Origin: Euglena gracilis
Taxonomy: Eukaryota > Euglenida > Euglenophyceae > Euglenales
DNA length: 64,000 bases
Direction of reading: 5' to 3'
Assembly (NCBI GenBank): GCA_039621445.1
Contig: CP154956.1
Span: 50,207,302 to 50,271,301, forward strand
Position 1 is the stretch's first letter, and each line of letters begins with the position of its first letter. Positions 1 through 11,105 of this stretch are shown one piece after another. The position numbers and the translations under genes are program-made. The notes beneath the pieces are model-generated. The model was given only the letters and a program-made list of their open reading frames with translations, was not told where the DNA came from and ran no database searches.

Positions 1-800
1 AGGCGGTTAACCGCCTGAAAACAAAACTGTTGGTGGTGGAAAGACTTTGTGGGTTTTGGCTCATACCGGATGCTGCGAGTGCAGGGTTTCATAAATCAGT
101 TATTTAATCTTTTTTTTGTTTTTGGGCCGTTTTAGACAGGAACCTTTTTCTATCCAAGTGCGTTGGGGAGGGCAGGATTTCGTCGGGTAGAGCCTGCCCA
201 CGGCGTCAGGGAGTTCCCAAGAAACCATTGGCTGTGGTGTTACTGTCCCCCATTCCAGAGATCCCAGCAGGCAATGGCACCTGGCCTGTGCCAGTCTCGA
301 CACGGGGGGGGGGGTGAGAGCAACACCACCAGGACACCACCATTGTTTCTTCTTTTCTCCCAGACGGATTCCCGCCTACACCAAGTCGCCATTCACATGC
401 CATTCACACCAAGTCACACTCACCACGTATACACACACAGCAGGCGGATTCCCTCCTACCCATCATCAACTCTTTGCGTTATGGTGGGCGGTAATCCGTG
501 TACCATGCTTTGTTTTCGCTTTTAGGTGGTAATCCGCGTACAAGTTAATTCTATGCGGATAACCGCCTAAATATTTAACTCCGTCGTCTTGTCACCCCTT
601 CTTTTGTTTTACGCGGTTATCCGCGTATGCTTGCAATATTCATTCGTTTCTCCTATACGGTTATCATAAACCATGGACACACAGCCCCATGTCACACCCA
701 TTCAAAGTCAGTGTTTTTCCAGCCATTTCAAACATTTCTAGTACACCCCAGCTCACAAGATTCACACACAATTGTAAATCGTTTGGGCGGAATACCGCGC
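1..800. repeat. Cluster of GCGG-N4-CCGC palindromes; no gene
   Basis: A perfect 16-bp palindrome, AGGCGGTTAACCGCCT, opens the window. Imperfect or perfect relatives (GCGG, four A/T-rich bases, CCGC) recur near 363, 442, 487, 527, 554, 611 and 785. Reading frames here are short and show no recognisable domain. The palindromes could be binding sites of a dimeric protein or the remains of a short tandem repeat; the function is unknown. Confidence 0.55.
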
Positions 801-1600
801 AAAACCACTTTCGGAAAATTTTGGCCCAAAGATGCCACACACCTCTCTCAGCCCAGAATTTTATGCTTTTTTAGGGGGGTTTTAAAACAGCCAAAAAACG
901 TCAAAAAGCGCAATAATCGGTTGGGCAATTAGCGCTGCCTAAGAGTGAGCCCTTCCCCCCCCCCCCCGCGCTGGCCTTGGCGGACCTTCTCTCTCTAACA
1001 GGCCGCTTGGAAAGGTCGGCACCGCTCGTCCCCCGAACCCACACATGCCTGGCAGCTCGCACCGCTGTAGCAAGTTCATGCTCTCCTGGATTCCCTAACA
1101 CAAAGAGAAACGTGTCATCAGATGGGAGGCTCCCTGATGGGAACGACTTCAACCACCCATATGACAACCCCCAAGCACCAAGAATTTTGGAAAATTTGCA
1201 TTAAAAGGATGAATGAAAATCTCCTGTTCATCTGCAGTTTCTGGATTTGAATTGAAAAGCAAAGAAACATGCCCAGGTCCACCAAAAATACTTGCTGTCT
1301 ATCTTTATTAACCAGCTGTATTTATTAGCTCGGCTCTGCACTGATTAATCTGTGTTCTACACATCTGCCTTTTCATTTATTAGTGTTCATATGAAAGTTA
1401 TATTTCATGTATGCATACTGGGATTTCACCAAGTAAAAGAAAAGGAAAAAAGTTGAGAAAAGTTGGCAACAAAATGACGAAACGCTTTTTCGGGGTTCCT
1501 CCTCCCAAAGTTCCCCCTCTCAGATTTACATCTGGAATCAAAAATTTGTATCATATTTTCGCTCACGTGGGGACAGGGCAGAACGGGAATCGGCCGAACA
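801..1600. other. No recognisable gene; one weak minus-strand coding candidate
   Basis: No domain is recognised. A minus-strand frame at about 960-1165 has a protein-like composition (it contains PGEHELATAVRAARHVW). The plus strand is also open there, and there is no family match or splice evidence. It may be an exon of a gene extending to the left, or chance. Confidence 0.2.
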
Positions 1601-1604
1601 GCCA

Positions 1605-1835
1605 GGGTGGTGGGTGGGGGGGGGGTTGACCACCCCCCCCCCCCACCCCTGGTGGGGGGTGCGGGGTCGACCCCCCCCACCACCTCTTCCAGTGTTTCCA
1701 GGAGCACCAAATTTTGGACCTCGAATTTTTTTTTTCGGCGCCTTCGGCGCCGGGTGTATTTTTGACCCATTTGGGGCCCATACAGGAGGTCCCCCGAAAA
1801 AAACCCCAAACCCCATTTTTTCACACCATCCAAAA
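1605..1835. repeat. G/C-rich foldback element with GGCGCC core hairpin
   Basis: G and C homopolymer blocks at 1612-1680 form inverted repeats (GGTGGGTGGGGG against CCACCCCC). They are followed by a compact hairpin, CGGCGCCTTCGGCGCCGG, at about 1736-1753. The same core hairpin sits inside the MITE-like elements near 20150, 47390, 50940 and 60055, so this is probably a decayed member of that group. No coding capacity is seen and the ends are not resolved. Confidence 0.45.
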
Positions 1836-2268
1836 TTTCAACCTTTTCGCAAAAATTTTACTTTGAGAGGTTTTTAAAGCAAAGAAATGCTGTTGAAAAT
1901 CCAAAAAAAATCCAAGAGAAAAAATGTCAGTAAAATTTGATTGTGCCAAAATTTGGTCCAATTTTTTTGACCCTTCGTTTTTTTCACCCGCCAGGCCTTC
2001 CCGTTCTGCCCTGCGTGGGGGTGGGCGGTTTGATTTCAGCCAGTAATTTCCCCCCACCAGCAGCAGCGGCTGGACCCCCCACAGCTGTCTTTAAGGAATT
2101 GGATTGGCGGATCTGCTCTCCCACCTGGTGCGTATGAGGCCCACAGCCAAGGAAACTGCAACTGCTTCGACCTCCTGCCGTTCCCCTGTCCCCCTCGTGT
2201 GTGTTTTCCCAGACCGGCGCTGAGAATTGTGCCTCTTTTCACAACACGGATACCCAACGCTCCTGCTT
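1836..2268. other. No gene seen
   Basis: A/T-rich sequence followed by mixed sequence, with no recognisable domain, RNA gene or repeat end. Confidence 0.4.
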
Positions 2269-2269
2269 G

Positions 2270-2304
2270 TGGATGTGTGTGTGTGTGTGTGTGTGTGTGT
2301 TGGG
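2270..2304 (+). repeat. (GT)n microsatellite
   Basis: An uninterrupted GT/TG run of about 14 units lies between unique sequence and the first DIRS terminal-repeat copies. Confidence 0.9.
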
Positions 2305-2334
2305 AGGAGGGGATTTGTTGGGCCACATCCAGAG

Positions 2335-2720
2335 GGGACACCTCGGGCTCCGCACTTTGTCCTTGTGCGCTCACAAGGTCTTTGTGCTTCGTGCTTGGTG
2401 TCCCTTCCTCCCTTGCCAGCTTTCCTCGAGGGAGTACGAAAACCCTGGCATGACTCGCACTCCATCGAGGCAAGCCGACCAGGGAGGACGGGACACCGAG
2501 GGCGAAGCACAAAAACTCGTACTCCCTCGAGGAAAACCGACCAGGGAGGAAGGGACACCGAGGGCGAAGCACAAAGACCTTGTGAGGGCCATGCCTTGCT
2601 CGCCGGCAGTGTTGTTTGATTCTGGCGCGTTCGATTTGGACTCCCTGCCTAGTGCCGCCTCGCCGGAGTTGGCTGACGATGTGGCTCCGACGTGGCGGCT
2701 GTGACGCTTCCTCTTTCCCC
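2335..2720 (-). repeat. DIRS terminal repeats: right end of element A plus an extra end fragment
   Basis: At 2515-2700 lies the right inverted terminal repeat of element A in minus orientation. It contains GCCTTGCTCGCCGGCAGTG and CGCCGGAGTTGGCTGA, which recur at every other A/B/C/H-type end. At 2335-2515 there is an additional partial end unit (CACCTCGGGCTCCGCACTTTG and an inverted partner), which suggests a second, older insertion or a duplicated terminus. Confidence 0.6.
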
Positions 2721-2816
2721 TTGGGGTCCCCCCCACTCTGCCCCCCTGGCCCACATTTTCTGCTAACCGACGGCTTTTGAAGACAAATTTTCTTTTACGG
2801 GTGGGGGGGGTCGGGC

Positions 2817-2930
2817 TCACAAGGTCTTTGTGCTTCGCCCTCGGTGTCCATTCCTCCATTGTCGGTTTCCGTCGAGGAGTGTGAGACACCTCGGGCTCGG
2901 CACTTTGCCCTTGTGAGGCCGAATTGTGCA
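2817..2930 (-). repeat. Element A internal complementary region
   Basis: Read on the plus strand it is AAGGTCTTTGTGCTTCGCCC, a TCGAGG-type stretch and then CACCTCGGGCTCGGCACTTTG. One half is the reverse complement of the right outer end and the other half of the left outer end. It directly follows the recombinase remnant, as in the other copies. Confidence 0.65.
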
Positions 2931-3690
2931 CTGAAAATTAGGGGGGCCGTGGCATTTTCTAGGGCACCTTGGGCACCAAGTCGTTGATAGCGGGCTGTAA
3001 AAGCCTCCATCCCCCTCCACTGGCCAATCTAAAAAAAAACTTCTTGGGCAGAAAGACCCAAATTTTTGAGCAAACCAACCCTTGCTCCTCTGGTGGGGGG
3101 GTGCCCCATGTTTGGCCAAAGATTTTTCACTATCGAAGCAATGGTATATTCACTAATGGGCTTAAAAGGGGGTTTTAGTGAAATCAGAAGGGGCACCCCA
3201 GGTCCCACAAATGACCTTTTTGCTTCAACATATGGCATCATCGAATGAAATGGGCTTATTTGGGGGCATTGTGGAATGAACTCTTTCCCATTTGTGGAAT
3301 TTTTGGCCTTTACGCCTAATTTTAATATTCGGCGCCTTGCCCAACACACTGGTTGTGCGTTTGATTCTCTCCAAATCTGAAGATCTGTATAAACAGAGGA
3401 TTCGTGAGCAAAAAATAAGTTGTGTACGCAATGTACACATATCAGTGGGAAAGGGGACCTTTGGATTCCAAAATGCACCATATTTTTCCAGATTTTGGTT
3501 CCAAAGTCTTTTGTAAGGCGCCAACATAGTGTGGAATCAAAAGCATAGCACTGTATGCATTACTGGCCTGGGCCATAAAAAATTGAAATAATTGTACCAA
3601 AGCGTCAGCCACTTGGTCAGTTGGGCTTCAGGTGGTACCCCCATTTTTCTTTGCAAAATTACCCATAACAGTGTGAAAGCACTTTGATAC
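2931..3690 (-). pseudogene. Element A tyrosine recombinase remnant
   Basis: The minus-strand translation aligns with the intact recombinases of E and F. The N-terminal core-binding part contains LAPYKRLWNQNLEKYGAFW (about 3527-3470). The catalytic region includes RTQLIFCSRILCLYRSSDL, and further on HPPTRGARVG replaces the HxxR block. The His-x-x-Arg spacing and the reading frame are broken in several places, and the tyrosine segment near 2990-3050 is in yet another frame. The enzyme would have joined circular cDNA to the genome; this copy cannot. Confidence 0.7.
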
Positions 3691-3694
3691 CGTT

Positions 3695-4732
3695 TTAGAC
3701 TGTGGTTTTTTCCCAGGAAATGTTCAATGATCTGATTTTGTATTTATTTCCCCTCCAGGATTTGCCTGAGCAAATCATGCAAAGAAGGCATTCTCTCCCC
3801 CTGCAGTTTTTGAACATGCCCCTGTAGGGGGTGATTTTCAGGCAGGGGGTCCCTGGCACTTTCATCTTTATTAACTGGGGCCACCAGGTGGTTGAATCCC
3901 AGTAAGGGGTGGCCATCAAAACTTTGGTGTGGGGAAATGCTTTGAGCCTTGGGAGAAAATTTTGAATTATTGACCAGGGGGGGGGGTTGGCATAAAGTCG
4001 CCCCATGTTGTCCAGTGGACAATGCAATGCATGCACTGCTTTGGCCTCCCAATGGGACCACCTGGCAACAAATTTGGGCAGTTTTTTGTTGCCTGGGGAG
4101 GCAAATAAATCTGTTTCCAACTGAATGAATTTTTGGAAATACTGCCTTAGCCATTGAAAAAGTTGTGGGTCTAGGGAGTAATCCCCCCTGTCCATTTTCC
4201 ATCTGCTGATGGGGTCTGCTAGGCATTTGTAAGTAGGAACCCAATTTACTTCAAGGTTTATGTTGTGCTCCATGCACCATTTGAAAAAGCGTCGAAGCAT
4301 TTTGTTCATTTTCTCCCCCCACATTTTGTCAGGCAATATAAAATTACCTGATTGTCCACTGACAGGGACTCGGTTTTCCCTGGTTTGCTTAAACTTTTCA
4401 CTGTGTTGATTGCTGCGTGCAATTATTTGACGTTTACATATTAAATGAATTTTTCTCTCCAAAAATTCCTGGACAATACTTCCAGTGTGGACGTCCAGCC
4501 CCCCCCCCCCATGCATGGGTGCTGCTGTCTGAGTGCAGCTCTCCGGTTGCACATTGGGGGAAGGGTATGCCCCCCTCCAGGTGTTCAGCAGAATTTCAAT
4601 TTCCCGTAATTGGGTTTTGATGTCTTGAGAAATGAGGTGCTTTGAGCCCAGGGCGCTGCAGAATTTGTAACGAGAAAATTGGTCAGAGAATCTGTAAAAG
4701 CCCTTAAAAAGGGCAGGGCGATAACGTTGCAC
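3695..4732 (-). pseudogene. Element A RNase H remnant and Dam-like methyltransferase domain
   Basis: An open stretch of 345 codons. Residues about 100-215 are RNase H-like remnants (ADPISRWKMDRGDYSLDP marks the end of that domain). Residues about 220-300 are the Dam-like adenine methyltransferase domain: DLFASPGNKKLPKFVARW, then VHALHCPLDN, then YANPPPWSIIQNFLPRL. The catalytic motif is normally NPPW and has one extra proline here. The first part of RNase H is badly eroded. The recombinase follows in an overlapping frame. Confidence 0.7.
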
Positions 4733-4804
4733 CTTATTATCCCAAAATGGCAGCTAGTTGCCTTTTTGACAATGTAATCCGTTTTCACGATTTTTCCCAG
4801 TTCC

Positions 4805-5530
4805 TTATTTACTGTCTTGACTTTGGGGGGGGGGGCACTTGCAATTTTCCTTCTTGAAAGTTCAGTTGAAAGCCCAGATGATTTACAATTTGGGTGGGTT
4901 GCAGGGTTAATTTTTTAAAATTTATTTTGCACCCTGAGTTTAATAAATATTTTGTCACTGTGTTCAGATGACTTTGCAAAACGTTTTGGGTGGGAGCAAC
5001 CAGAAAAATGTCGTCCAGGTATATAAACACCTGGAGGCCCCTTTTTCTCCAAAGTTTTTCGAATGTTTTCATAACCCCCATGAAAATCTGGGGTATTACG
5101 TTGAGGCCAAAACAGCCTGCCTGGAATTCCAAGGTCTGTCCCCCACCTGGTGTCTTAAAAAGGGCCTGAAGGCTGGGTTTACTGGGATGTGTAAATACGC
5201 ATCCTTGAAAAGCTGGAAAAATGTTCTGGATATGATCCAGTCTGAAGGGTTTTACTTGGAAATGTTGATTTATTACCCTGCAGTCGCTCATCATTCTCCA
5301 TTTTGTTGCCGCCCCTTCTGGTTTTGAAATCAAAAACCATGAGATTAAATGCTGGGTTTTGGAATTCCCCACTCTTTTTACTGAACTCTTTAACTGAACC
5401 AGTTTTTTCCTTGTCCTGAATATTTTTTCCGCCTGATTCAAATCCAGGTTGGCTCTGGCCATTGGGTGGGTGTACGATTTGGGGGGGTTTACCCAGGGGG
5501 GTTGAATTCCATCCTTGATGAGCTGACATG
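4805..5530 (-). pseudogene. Element A reverse transcriptase, motif A lost
   Basis: The minus-strand frame carries RT palm motifs: SDCRVINQHFQVKPFRLDHI upstream, FGLNVIPQIF for motif B, FIYLDDIFLVAP for motif C with both aspartates, and HLGFQLNFQEGKLQVPP for the thumb side. Compared with copy B, a deletion and frameshift near 5215 remove the first catalytic aspartate region (IDLKDAYYHIP). Only KDAYLHIP survives, in another frame. The enzyme is therefore dead although YLDD is intact. Confidence 0.75.
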
Positions 5531-6909
5531 TTGCTGGGGGTGCATTTTCTGCCCAATTTGAAGCTCTTTTGGAGTTTTGATACATGGGGGTGTCTCCCCA
5601 TTGTTTCTGCTTTGCATTTATCTTTTCCAGCAGTAGATTTTGGGGAGGGGGCTGGGTTGGGGTTGTTGGACATGTAGCAGCCCTAGAGCCCCCAGGGATT
5701 GAGCATTTTGCAAAGATAAATGATTCTGGGGGGATGTGCATGCATGCTCTCCCTCTCTCCTCACACATTCTCTGGAGGATCTTGTTGTTGGGTTCCATAC
5801 CATAGGGCTTACTGCCCCTGTGTTGCCTAACTGGCCTCCTTGCTGTTTATGTGGATTGTTGCCGTACCATAGGAGGGCCTCTGAGGGTCCCCCATTGACA
5901 AATTGACTTTGGAATGAAGAAGCGTATAAGCTTTTAGGGTTTCTCCCCCTTCCCCCTGATCCTCCTTGAGGGAAACTGGGGTTCCCTCTTCCTTCTGGGG
6001 CTGCTGATTTATATAAAGAGCACCTGTGGGGCTGCCCCTTTGCTTCTGGCCCCATTGGCCTGTGCATAATATGCCCAGCGGGCTTGAAAATAAATGGCCA
6101 CCATATGGCCCTGGTGTGTTGCCTTCATGGCCTGGGGAATGCCGTCGTGACACAGCAGATGTTGGCCGCCATGTCACTGCTTTGAAATGGTCCCCTGCCC
6201 TTGTTGAAGGGCCTTGACCCCCTTGGGTCTTGGGCATCTTTCTCTGTCCTTAGCTTCCGTGCCCAATTGAAACAGTTGGGGGCATTTAGGCCACTGCCCC
6301 TTTGTGGGGAATGTGGGTAGAAAAGACTTTTTGAAAAGTAGTTTTTGGCAGACCTTTTTGTTGACCTCTCCCAGTGGGGGTTGACTTGAAAAGCTGGCCT
6401 CCATGGCCTCTGTTATGCTCTCCCCCTTGACCTTGGTTCCATCTGCCCGTGTGGGCTCTGGCCCTCTGGCCTGAATTCCTGGCTTTCATTTTGAATTTTA
6501 AGGTAACTTGGCCCTGGAAGACCTCTCTGGGTGGCCATTGATTCCTTCCCCTTTCTGGACTTATTGGCCGCTGTCTGCCAATGGCTGTGGTCACTGGAGG
6601 GGTTTGGCTGTTGTGAAATTTCTGAGAGGGGTGGGGAAGGGGTGACCACAGCTTCCCACGTCTTGTCCGTGTCTCCAGGTTCTCCAGCTGCTGCGGCCAC
6701 CGCTGCCTGTCGTCGAAATAACAATGGCTTCCCCAAGTCATCTTTCGTTTAAGGCAGTTGTTTGATTTTTTTTGAATCTTGATATTGAGCTTGTTCTTCT
6801 CGTTCTGGAATTTGAATTTGACTTGAACTTTGTTTGGTGACTTCGTAGTCTTGAGTTGAGGTGTTCTCCTTTCTTCTGGGTGTCGAAGGGCAATTAAGGA
6901 ATCAGCCAA
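5531..6909 (-). pseudogene. Element A gag-like ORF1, frameshifted
   Basis: Three overlapping minus-strand frames together match the ORF1 of copies B and H. Shared blocks include GKTGAVSPMVWNP-type and NNKILQRMCEE-type segments and basic, Gln/Pro-rich stretches. No zinc knuckle is visible. By position it is the DIRS ORF1/gag-like protein, presumed to bind RNA; there is no independent functional evidence. At least two frameshifts break it. Confidence 0.55.
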
Positions 6910-7020
6910 CTCCGGCGAAAAAAGGCACTAAGCAGGGAGTCCTAACCCAACGCGCCACAATCAAACAACACCACCGGCGAGCAAGGCATGGCCTCACAAG
7001 GGCAAAGTGCGCAGACCGAG
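6895..7020 (-). repeat. Element A left inverted terminal repeat
   Basis: Contains AACTCCGGCGAAAAAAGGCA, then CTAACCCAACGCGCCACAAT and GCGAGCAAGGCATGG on the plus strand. This is the reverse complement of the left-end block seen in B (7194-7345) and H. The first gag-like codons lie just inside it. The stretch 7021-7193 between A and B holds nothing recognisable. Confidence 0.7.
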
Positions 7021-7193
7021 TTGTCAATTGATGCCTCCAAAATGTCCGTAGAAAGGTTGAAATCACGTGGCGGGGTCTTCGGGAGAAGGGGGGGATTTTG
7101 GGGCCCCAGCCAAAACCACCACTCAAATGGGCGAGGGGGGAAGACCTTTTAAGGAATTATCCATGATAATGAGCCCAAGACTGGACACCTCGG

Positions 7194-7345
7194 GCTCCGC
7201 GCTTTGCCGACACCTCGGGCTCCGCACTTTGCCATTGTGAGGCCATGCCTTGCTCGCCGGCAGTGCTGTGTGATTGTTTAGTGTGCTGGGTTAGGCGTCT
7301 CTCATTAGTGCCTTTCGTCGCCGGAGTTGGCTGATTCCTAGTATT
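7194..7345 (+). repeat. Element B left inverted terminal repeat
   Basis: CACCTCGGGCTCCGCACTTTG, in part duplicated just upstream, then GCCTTGCTCGCCGGCAGTG and GCCGGAGTTGGCTGATTCC. Its reverse complement recurs at 11478-11630, giving the inverted ends of this element. Confidence 0.75.
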
Positions 7346-7449
7346 GCCATTCGACACGGAAGAAGACAAAAAATATTGAAGAAAGGAGTTGGAAGAGTTC
7401 AAGACAGTACAGTATCAATATTCAGAACCTGTAGAACTTGAAGAATTTC

Positions 7450-8634
7450 AACTTCAAGAAAGTATTTCAACTTTGACATTGGAAACCAATGCAGAATGTG
7501 GAGAACAAATTTGAATTATCAAGTCGACAATCTGGATAAAGTGCAGAACAAGAAACGCCAGCTGGAGAACGTGAAGATGCCGATTCAACGTGGCGAACCG
7601 TGGCCATCACTTCCCCCCACCACGCATTTCCACAGAAAATTTTCAGCAGCAGACAACCACACACAGTGAAGGCCGTGGACCCTGGCAGAGAGTGGGCAAA
7701 AAGCCCAGACGACAACGGAAGTCATTGGGTATCCAGGGTCGAGACCAATTACATTTCAAATTGGAGTACAAGAAACCTTCAAGATTTACGGGCCCAGCCA
7801 AGAAAGCAAAAGCCCCAACCCTGTGGGCAAATGCCCCCAACCTGTCAAGATGGAAGAGGGACAAGGGGGCCAGTACAACGTTTGGAAGCCAGCAGATGGC
7901 CCAGTCTGGAGCAGAATGCCCACAGGAAGAGGCAAAAAAGGGCTGTACCAACCATCTTTTTCAAAATCAGCCCACAACCCCATTCAAGGGGGGAAGGAAG
8001 AGGCGCAGTAGCATGGCTCCCCCAGATTTCAATTGGGCATGGCAAGAAGCCAGAACCTAAAGCCTCGGACATAAAGCCTCGGTCACACACACGCCAGAAC
8101 AAATGGGGCTTGGGCCAAGCAGACAAATCCAAGGGCTATGGCAGCCATACAAGGGTTGGATATCCAGAGGCCCCCCAGAAGCTAAAGGGCGGCCACACAG
8201 GGGCTCTGTATTTAACAAATTCCCAGCCCCAGGAGGAACAGGGGGAAGGGAAAGTACCCCACAAGTATTTATTCGTCAATATTCAAATCACCAAGAGAAA
8301 TCAAAAGGGGGGACCCACTGAGGCCCCCATATGGTATGGATACCAAAACCATCATCATAAAGGAGGCCTAATAGGCAAAACAGGGGCAGTAAGCCCTATG
8401 GTATGCATTCCAAAAAAACAAGATCCTCAAGAGAGAGTGAAAAAAGAGGAGAGTGCATGCATACACCCCCAGGAAGACTTCCCTTTTCCAAGGGCTCAAG
8501 CCCTAGGGGCCACAAGGGTGCTGTGTCCAACCCCCCCACCCCAGCACCCCCAAAATCACCCCATTCAAAAGTTAAATTCCACGGAGGAGAAATGGGGAGA
8601 CACCCCGTGCATCAAAGGATACAAAAAAGCCTGA
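7450..8634 (+). pseudogene. Element B gag-like ORF1
   Basis: The main frame at 7600-8634 (about 344 codons) is open but lacks a start codon in good context. It is rich in Pro, Gln, Lys and Gly. The block encoding GKTGAVSPMVCIPKKQDP near 8370 is shared with A, C and H. At 8134 the DNA for a GYG-S type tetrapeptide (GGCTATGGCAGCC), a motif repeated in F, is present. No domain is recognised; the ORF1 role is inferred from position. Confidence 0.55.
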
Positions 8635-8639
8635 AAATT

Positions 8640-9500
8640 GTGGAAAAAATATGTCCTCGCAGCAACATGCCAACTCATCAGGGAGGACATTCAACCCCCT
8701 GGGCAAATTTTGACCCAAAACAGGCAGAAAAAATCCTGCAGGACTACGAAAAGTCCGTATCCGTAAAGAGGGTGGGGGATTTGAACACACAACATTTAAT
8801 CCCCTGGTTTCCCATTTCAAAACCACAGGGGGTACAGACAAAATGAACTGCAGGGAACTAAATCAACAGTTCCAAGCAAAGCCTTTCAGGTTGGATCACA
8901 TTCAGCATATTTTTCCAGTGCTGGAAAAAGGCCACTGGGCAGCCAAAATCGACTTGAAGGATGCCTATTATCACATCCCAGCAAGCCAGGCCCTAAGGCC
9001 ACTTCTAAGGCATTAGGTCGGGGGGCAAACATGGGAGTTTCAAGTAGGACGTTTTGGGCTAGATGTGATGCCCAAATTTTCATGTCAGTAATGAAAACAT
9101 TCTCAAAGCTGTGGAGAAAAAGGGGGATCCGGGTTTTTATTTACCTGGACGAAATTTTGCTGGTGGCCCCAACACAAAACATTTTGCATACTCACCTGAA
9201 CTCAGTGAATGTCAAAAATTCTACCCTGCAGCTCACCAAAGTGGTAAATCATCTGGGATTTCAACTCAACTTCCTAGAGGGAAAAATGCAGGTTCCCCCC
9301 CAGAAGATCAAAACCATAAAAAAGAACTGGGAAAAATTGTGAAAAAAATTTCATGTCAAAACGGCAAATTGGCTGCCATTTTGGCTGGGAAAAGGTGCAA
9401 TCTTATGGCCATGCCCTTTCCAAGGGCATTCACAGATGCCCTGGCATATTTTGTAGTTACAAACTCTGCAGCCCCCTGGGATTCAAAAAAACCAATTTCC
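8640..9500 (+). pseudogene. Element B reverse transcriptase, YLDE
   Basis: Motif A is intact (AAKIDLKDAYYHIPASQAL, about 8940-9000), followed by motif B (DVMPKFSCQ-like, damaged). Motif C reads FYLDEILLVAP near 9140-9165, so the second catalytic aspartate is Glu. HLGFQLNFLEGKMQVPP follows at about 9255-9305. Frameshifts occur near 8845, 9015 and 9340. The copy is inactive by sequence. Confidence 0.75.
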
Positions 9501-9539
9501 TAGGAAATCAAAGCCCAATTAAGAAAAATAAAAATTTAC

Positions 9540-9967
9540 TTGACACTTGAGGGGCAGGCCCTTCCCACAAAATGCAACAAGAGAGTTACACTCAGACAGC
9601 AGAAAACGTGCATGTGGGGGGCTGGACATTCTAACTGGAAAAATAGTGCAAGAATTTTGGAGAGAAAAATAAATTTTAACATCAATGTAACGGAGTTAAG
9701 TGCTGCCATAAGAACAGTAAAAAGTATCAGCAAGCCAGGAGAAACTGTGTCCCTGTCAGTGGACAATCAATTAGTTAACAAAAGGCAGGGGCAAGAAAGA
9801 CCCGTTCAACACAATGATAAGACCATTTTTCAAATGGCGCATGGAGAAGAATGTCAATCTGTAAGTAAACTGGGCCCCCTCAAAAGAATGCCTGGGGGAT
9901 GCAGATGGGAAATCGACAGGGGGGACTACTCACTTGACTCCAAACTTTTTCACTGGCTAAAACAGCA
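9540..9967 (+). pseudogene. Element B RNase H, first part
   Basis: Encodes NINVTELSAAIRTVKSISKP (the glutamate block), then VSLSVDNQLV (the catalytic aspartate block) and DRGDYSLDSKLFHWLKQ, where the domain stops abruptly at the inversion breakpoint. In other copies the next residues lead straight into the methyltransferase. Confidence 0.65.
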
Positions 9968-11105
9968 ACCCCTGCCCCTCTGGTGGAATGGGGTTCCCAC
10001 ACCTGGGGGGTGCTCCTTGTTTGGCCAAAATTCTCTTGTAGTAAAAGCAAATGTGTCAGCACTTATGGGTGTATAGGAGGGCTTTAATAAAATCAGAAGG
10101 GGACCCCCGGGCTTTACGTGAAACCGGGTTGCGGCCACATTAGCCATAATTAATTGCAAGGGACTGATTTGGTGGCATTGGGGAATTGAGACAACTCTTT
10201 CCCACTTGTGTATTTTTTGTCCTTTGCGTTTGACTTGAATGCAGGGTGCCCCCTCCAACGCACTTGTGGTTCTTTTGACTTGTGCCAAATCGGATGAATG
10301 ATATAAACAGAGGATTCGTGAACAAAAAATTAGCTGTGTGCGCAATATAAACATATCAGTGCGCACAGGCTGCCTTGTCAGCCCCATGAGGATTGGGAAA
10401 GGATCCCAAAAAGCACCATACGTTTCCAGATTTTGGTTCCAAACCCTTTTGTAAGGTGCTAATAAGGTACCAAACCTTAGGCCACCAAAACCAGGGATCA
10501 AAAGCATAACAATGTACGTATTCCGGGCCTGGTCCTTTGAAAATTGAAAGAGTTAAATTAAAGCGTCAGACACTTGTTCAGTGGTGGCTACAGGGGTGGG
10601 CACCCCCATTTTGTCCAGAATCACCCATAAAAGCGTAAAGGCACTTTGTTACCTATTCAAACTGGTGTTTCTACTCAGGAAAGGTGTAATGGTTGAATTT
10701 TGTATTTGTTTATCCTCCAGAATTTTCCTGAGCAAATCATGCAAAGGAGGGGCAACCTGGGAGTGGCATTTTTCCTTCCTGCAATTTGTGAACATACAAC
10801 TGTAGGGGGTGACGTTTTAGGCAGGGGGTCCCTGGAACTCTCATTTTTATAAACAGTGGCCACCATGAGGCTGAATTCTAGTAGGGGGTGACCATCAAGG
10901 CCTTGGGAAATTTTTTTAATCTGGGGAGAAATTTTTGAATCACTGACCAGGGGGGGGGGGTTGCATAAAGGTCCCCCATGTTTTCAAGTGGACATTGTAA
11001 TGCGTCCACTGCTGTGGCTTCCAAGTGGGGCCACCTGGCCACAAATTGTTGCAGTTTTTGTTGCCTGTGGAGGAAAAAAGGTATGTTTCCAGATTTATGC
11101 AATTT
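9968..11105 (-). pseudogene. Inverted block of element B: methyltransferase and recombinase
   Basis: Here the coding sense is on the minus strand although the element reads plus on both sides. From 11105 down it encodes FVARWPHLEATAVDALQCPL and YATPPPWSVIQKFLP (the methyltransferase, normally NPPW). Next comes the recombinase: LLIPGFGGLRF (about 10500), RTQLIFCSRILCLYHSSDL and HPPGVGTPFHQRG at 9985. The right-hand junction continues in the plus sense with the recombinase tyrosine segment. It is a clean reversal, with no loss visible at either end. Confidence 0.75.

Larger units (their letters stand above)
2515..7020 (-). mobile_element. DIRS element A, decayed but nearly full-length
   Basis: This minus-strand tyrosine-recombinase retrotransposon has, in transcript order, a left terminal repeat (7020-6895), gag-like region, RT, RNase H, methyltransferase, recombinase, an ICR (about 2925-2817) and a right terminal repeat (about 2700-2515). 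The ICR joins sequences complementary to both outer ends, which is the hallmark of DIRS-1-type elements. Every coding domain carries frameshifts or deletions. It faces element B head to head, and their left ends are separated by only about 170 bp. Confidence 0.8.

Noticed and set aside
9968-11105. A separate minus-strand DIRS element inside B
   Set aside because: It contains only the domains missing from B, has no ends of its own, and both flanks continue the same element. An inversion is simpler.
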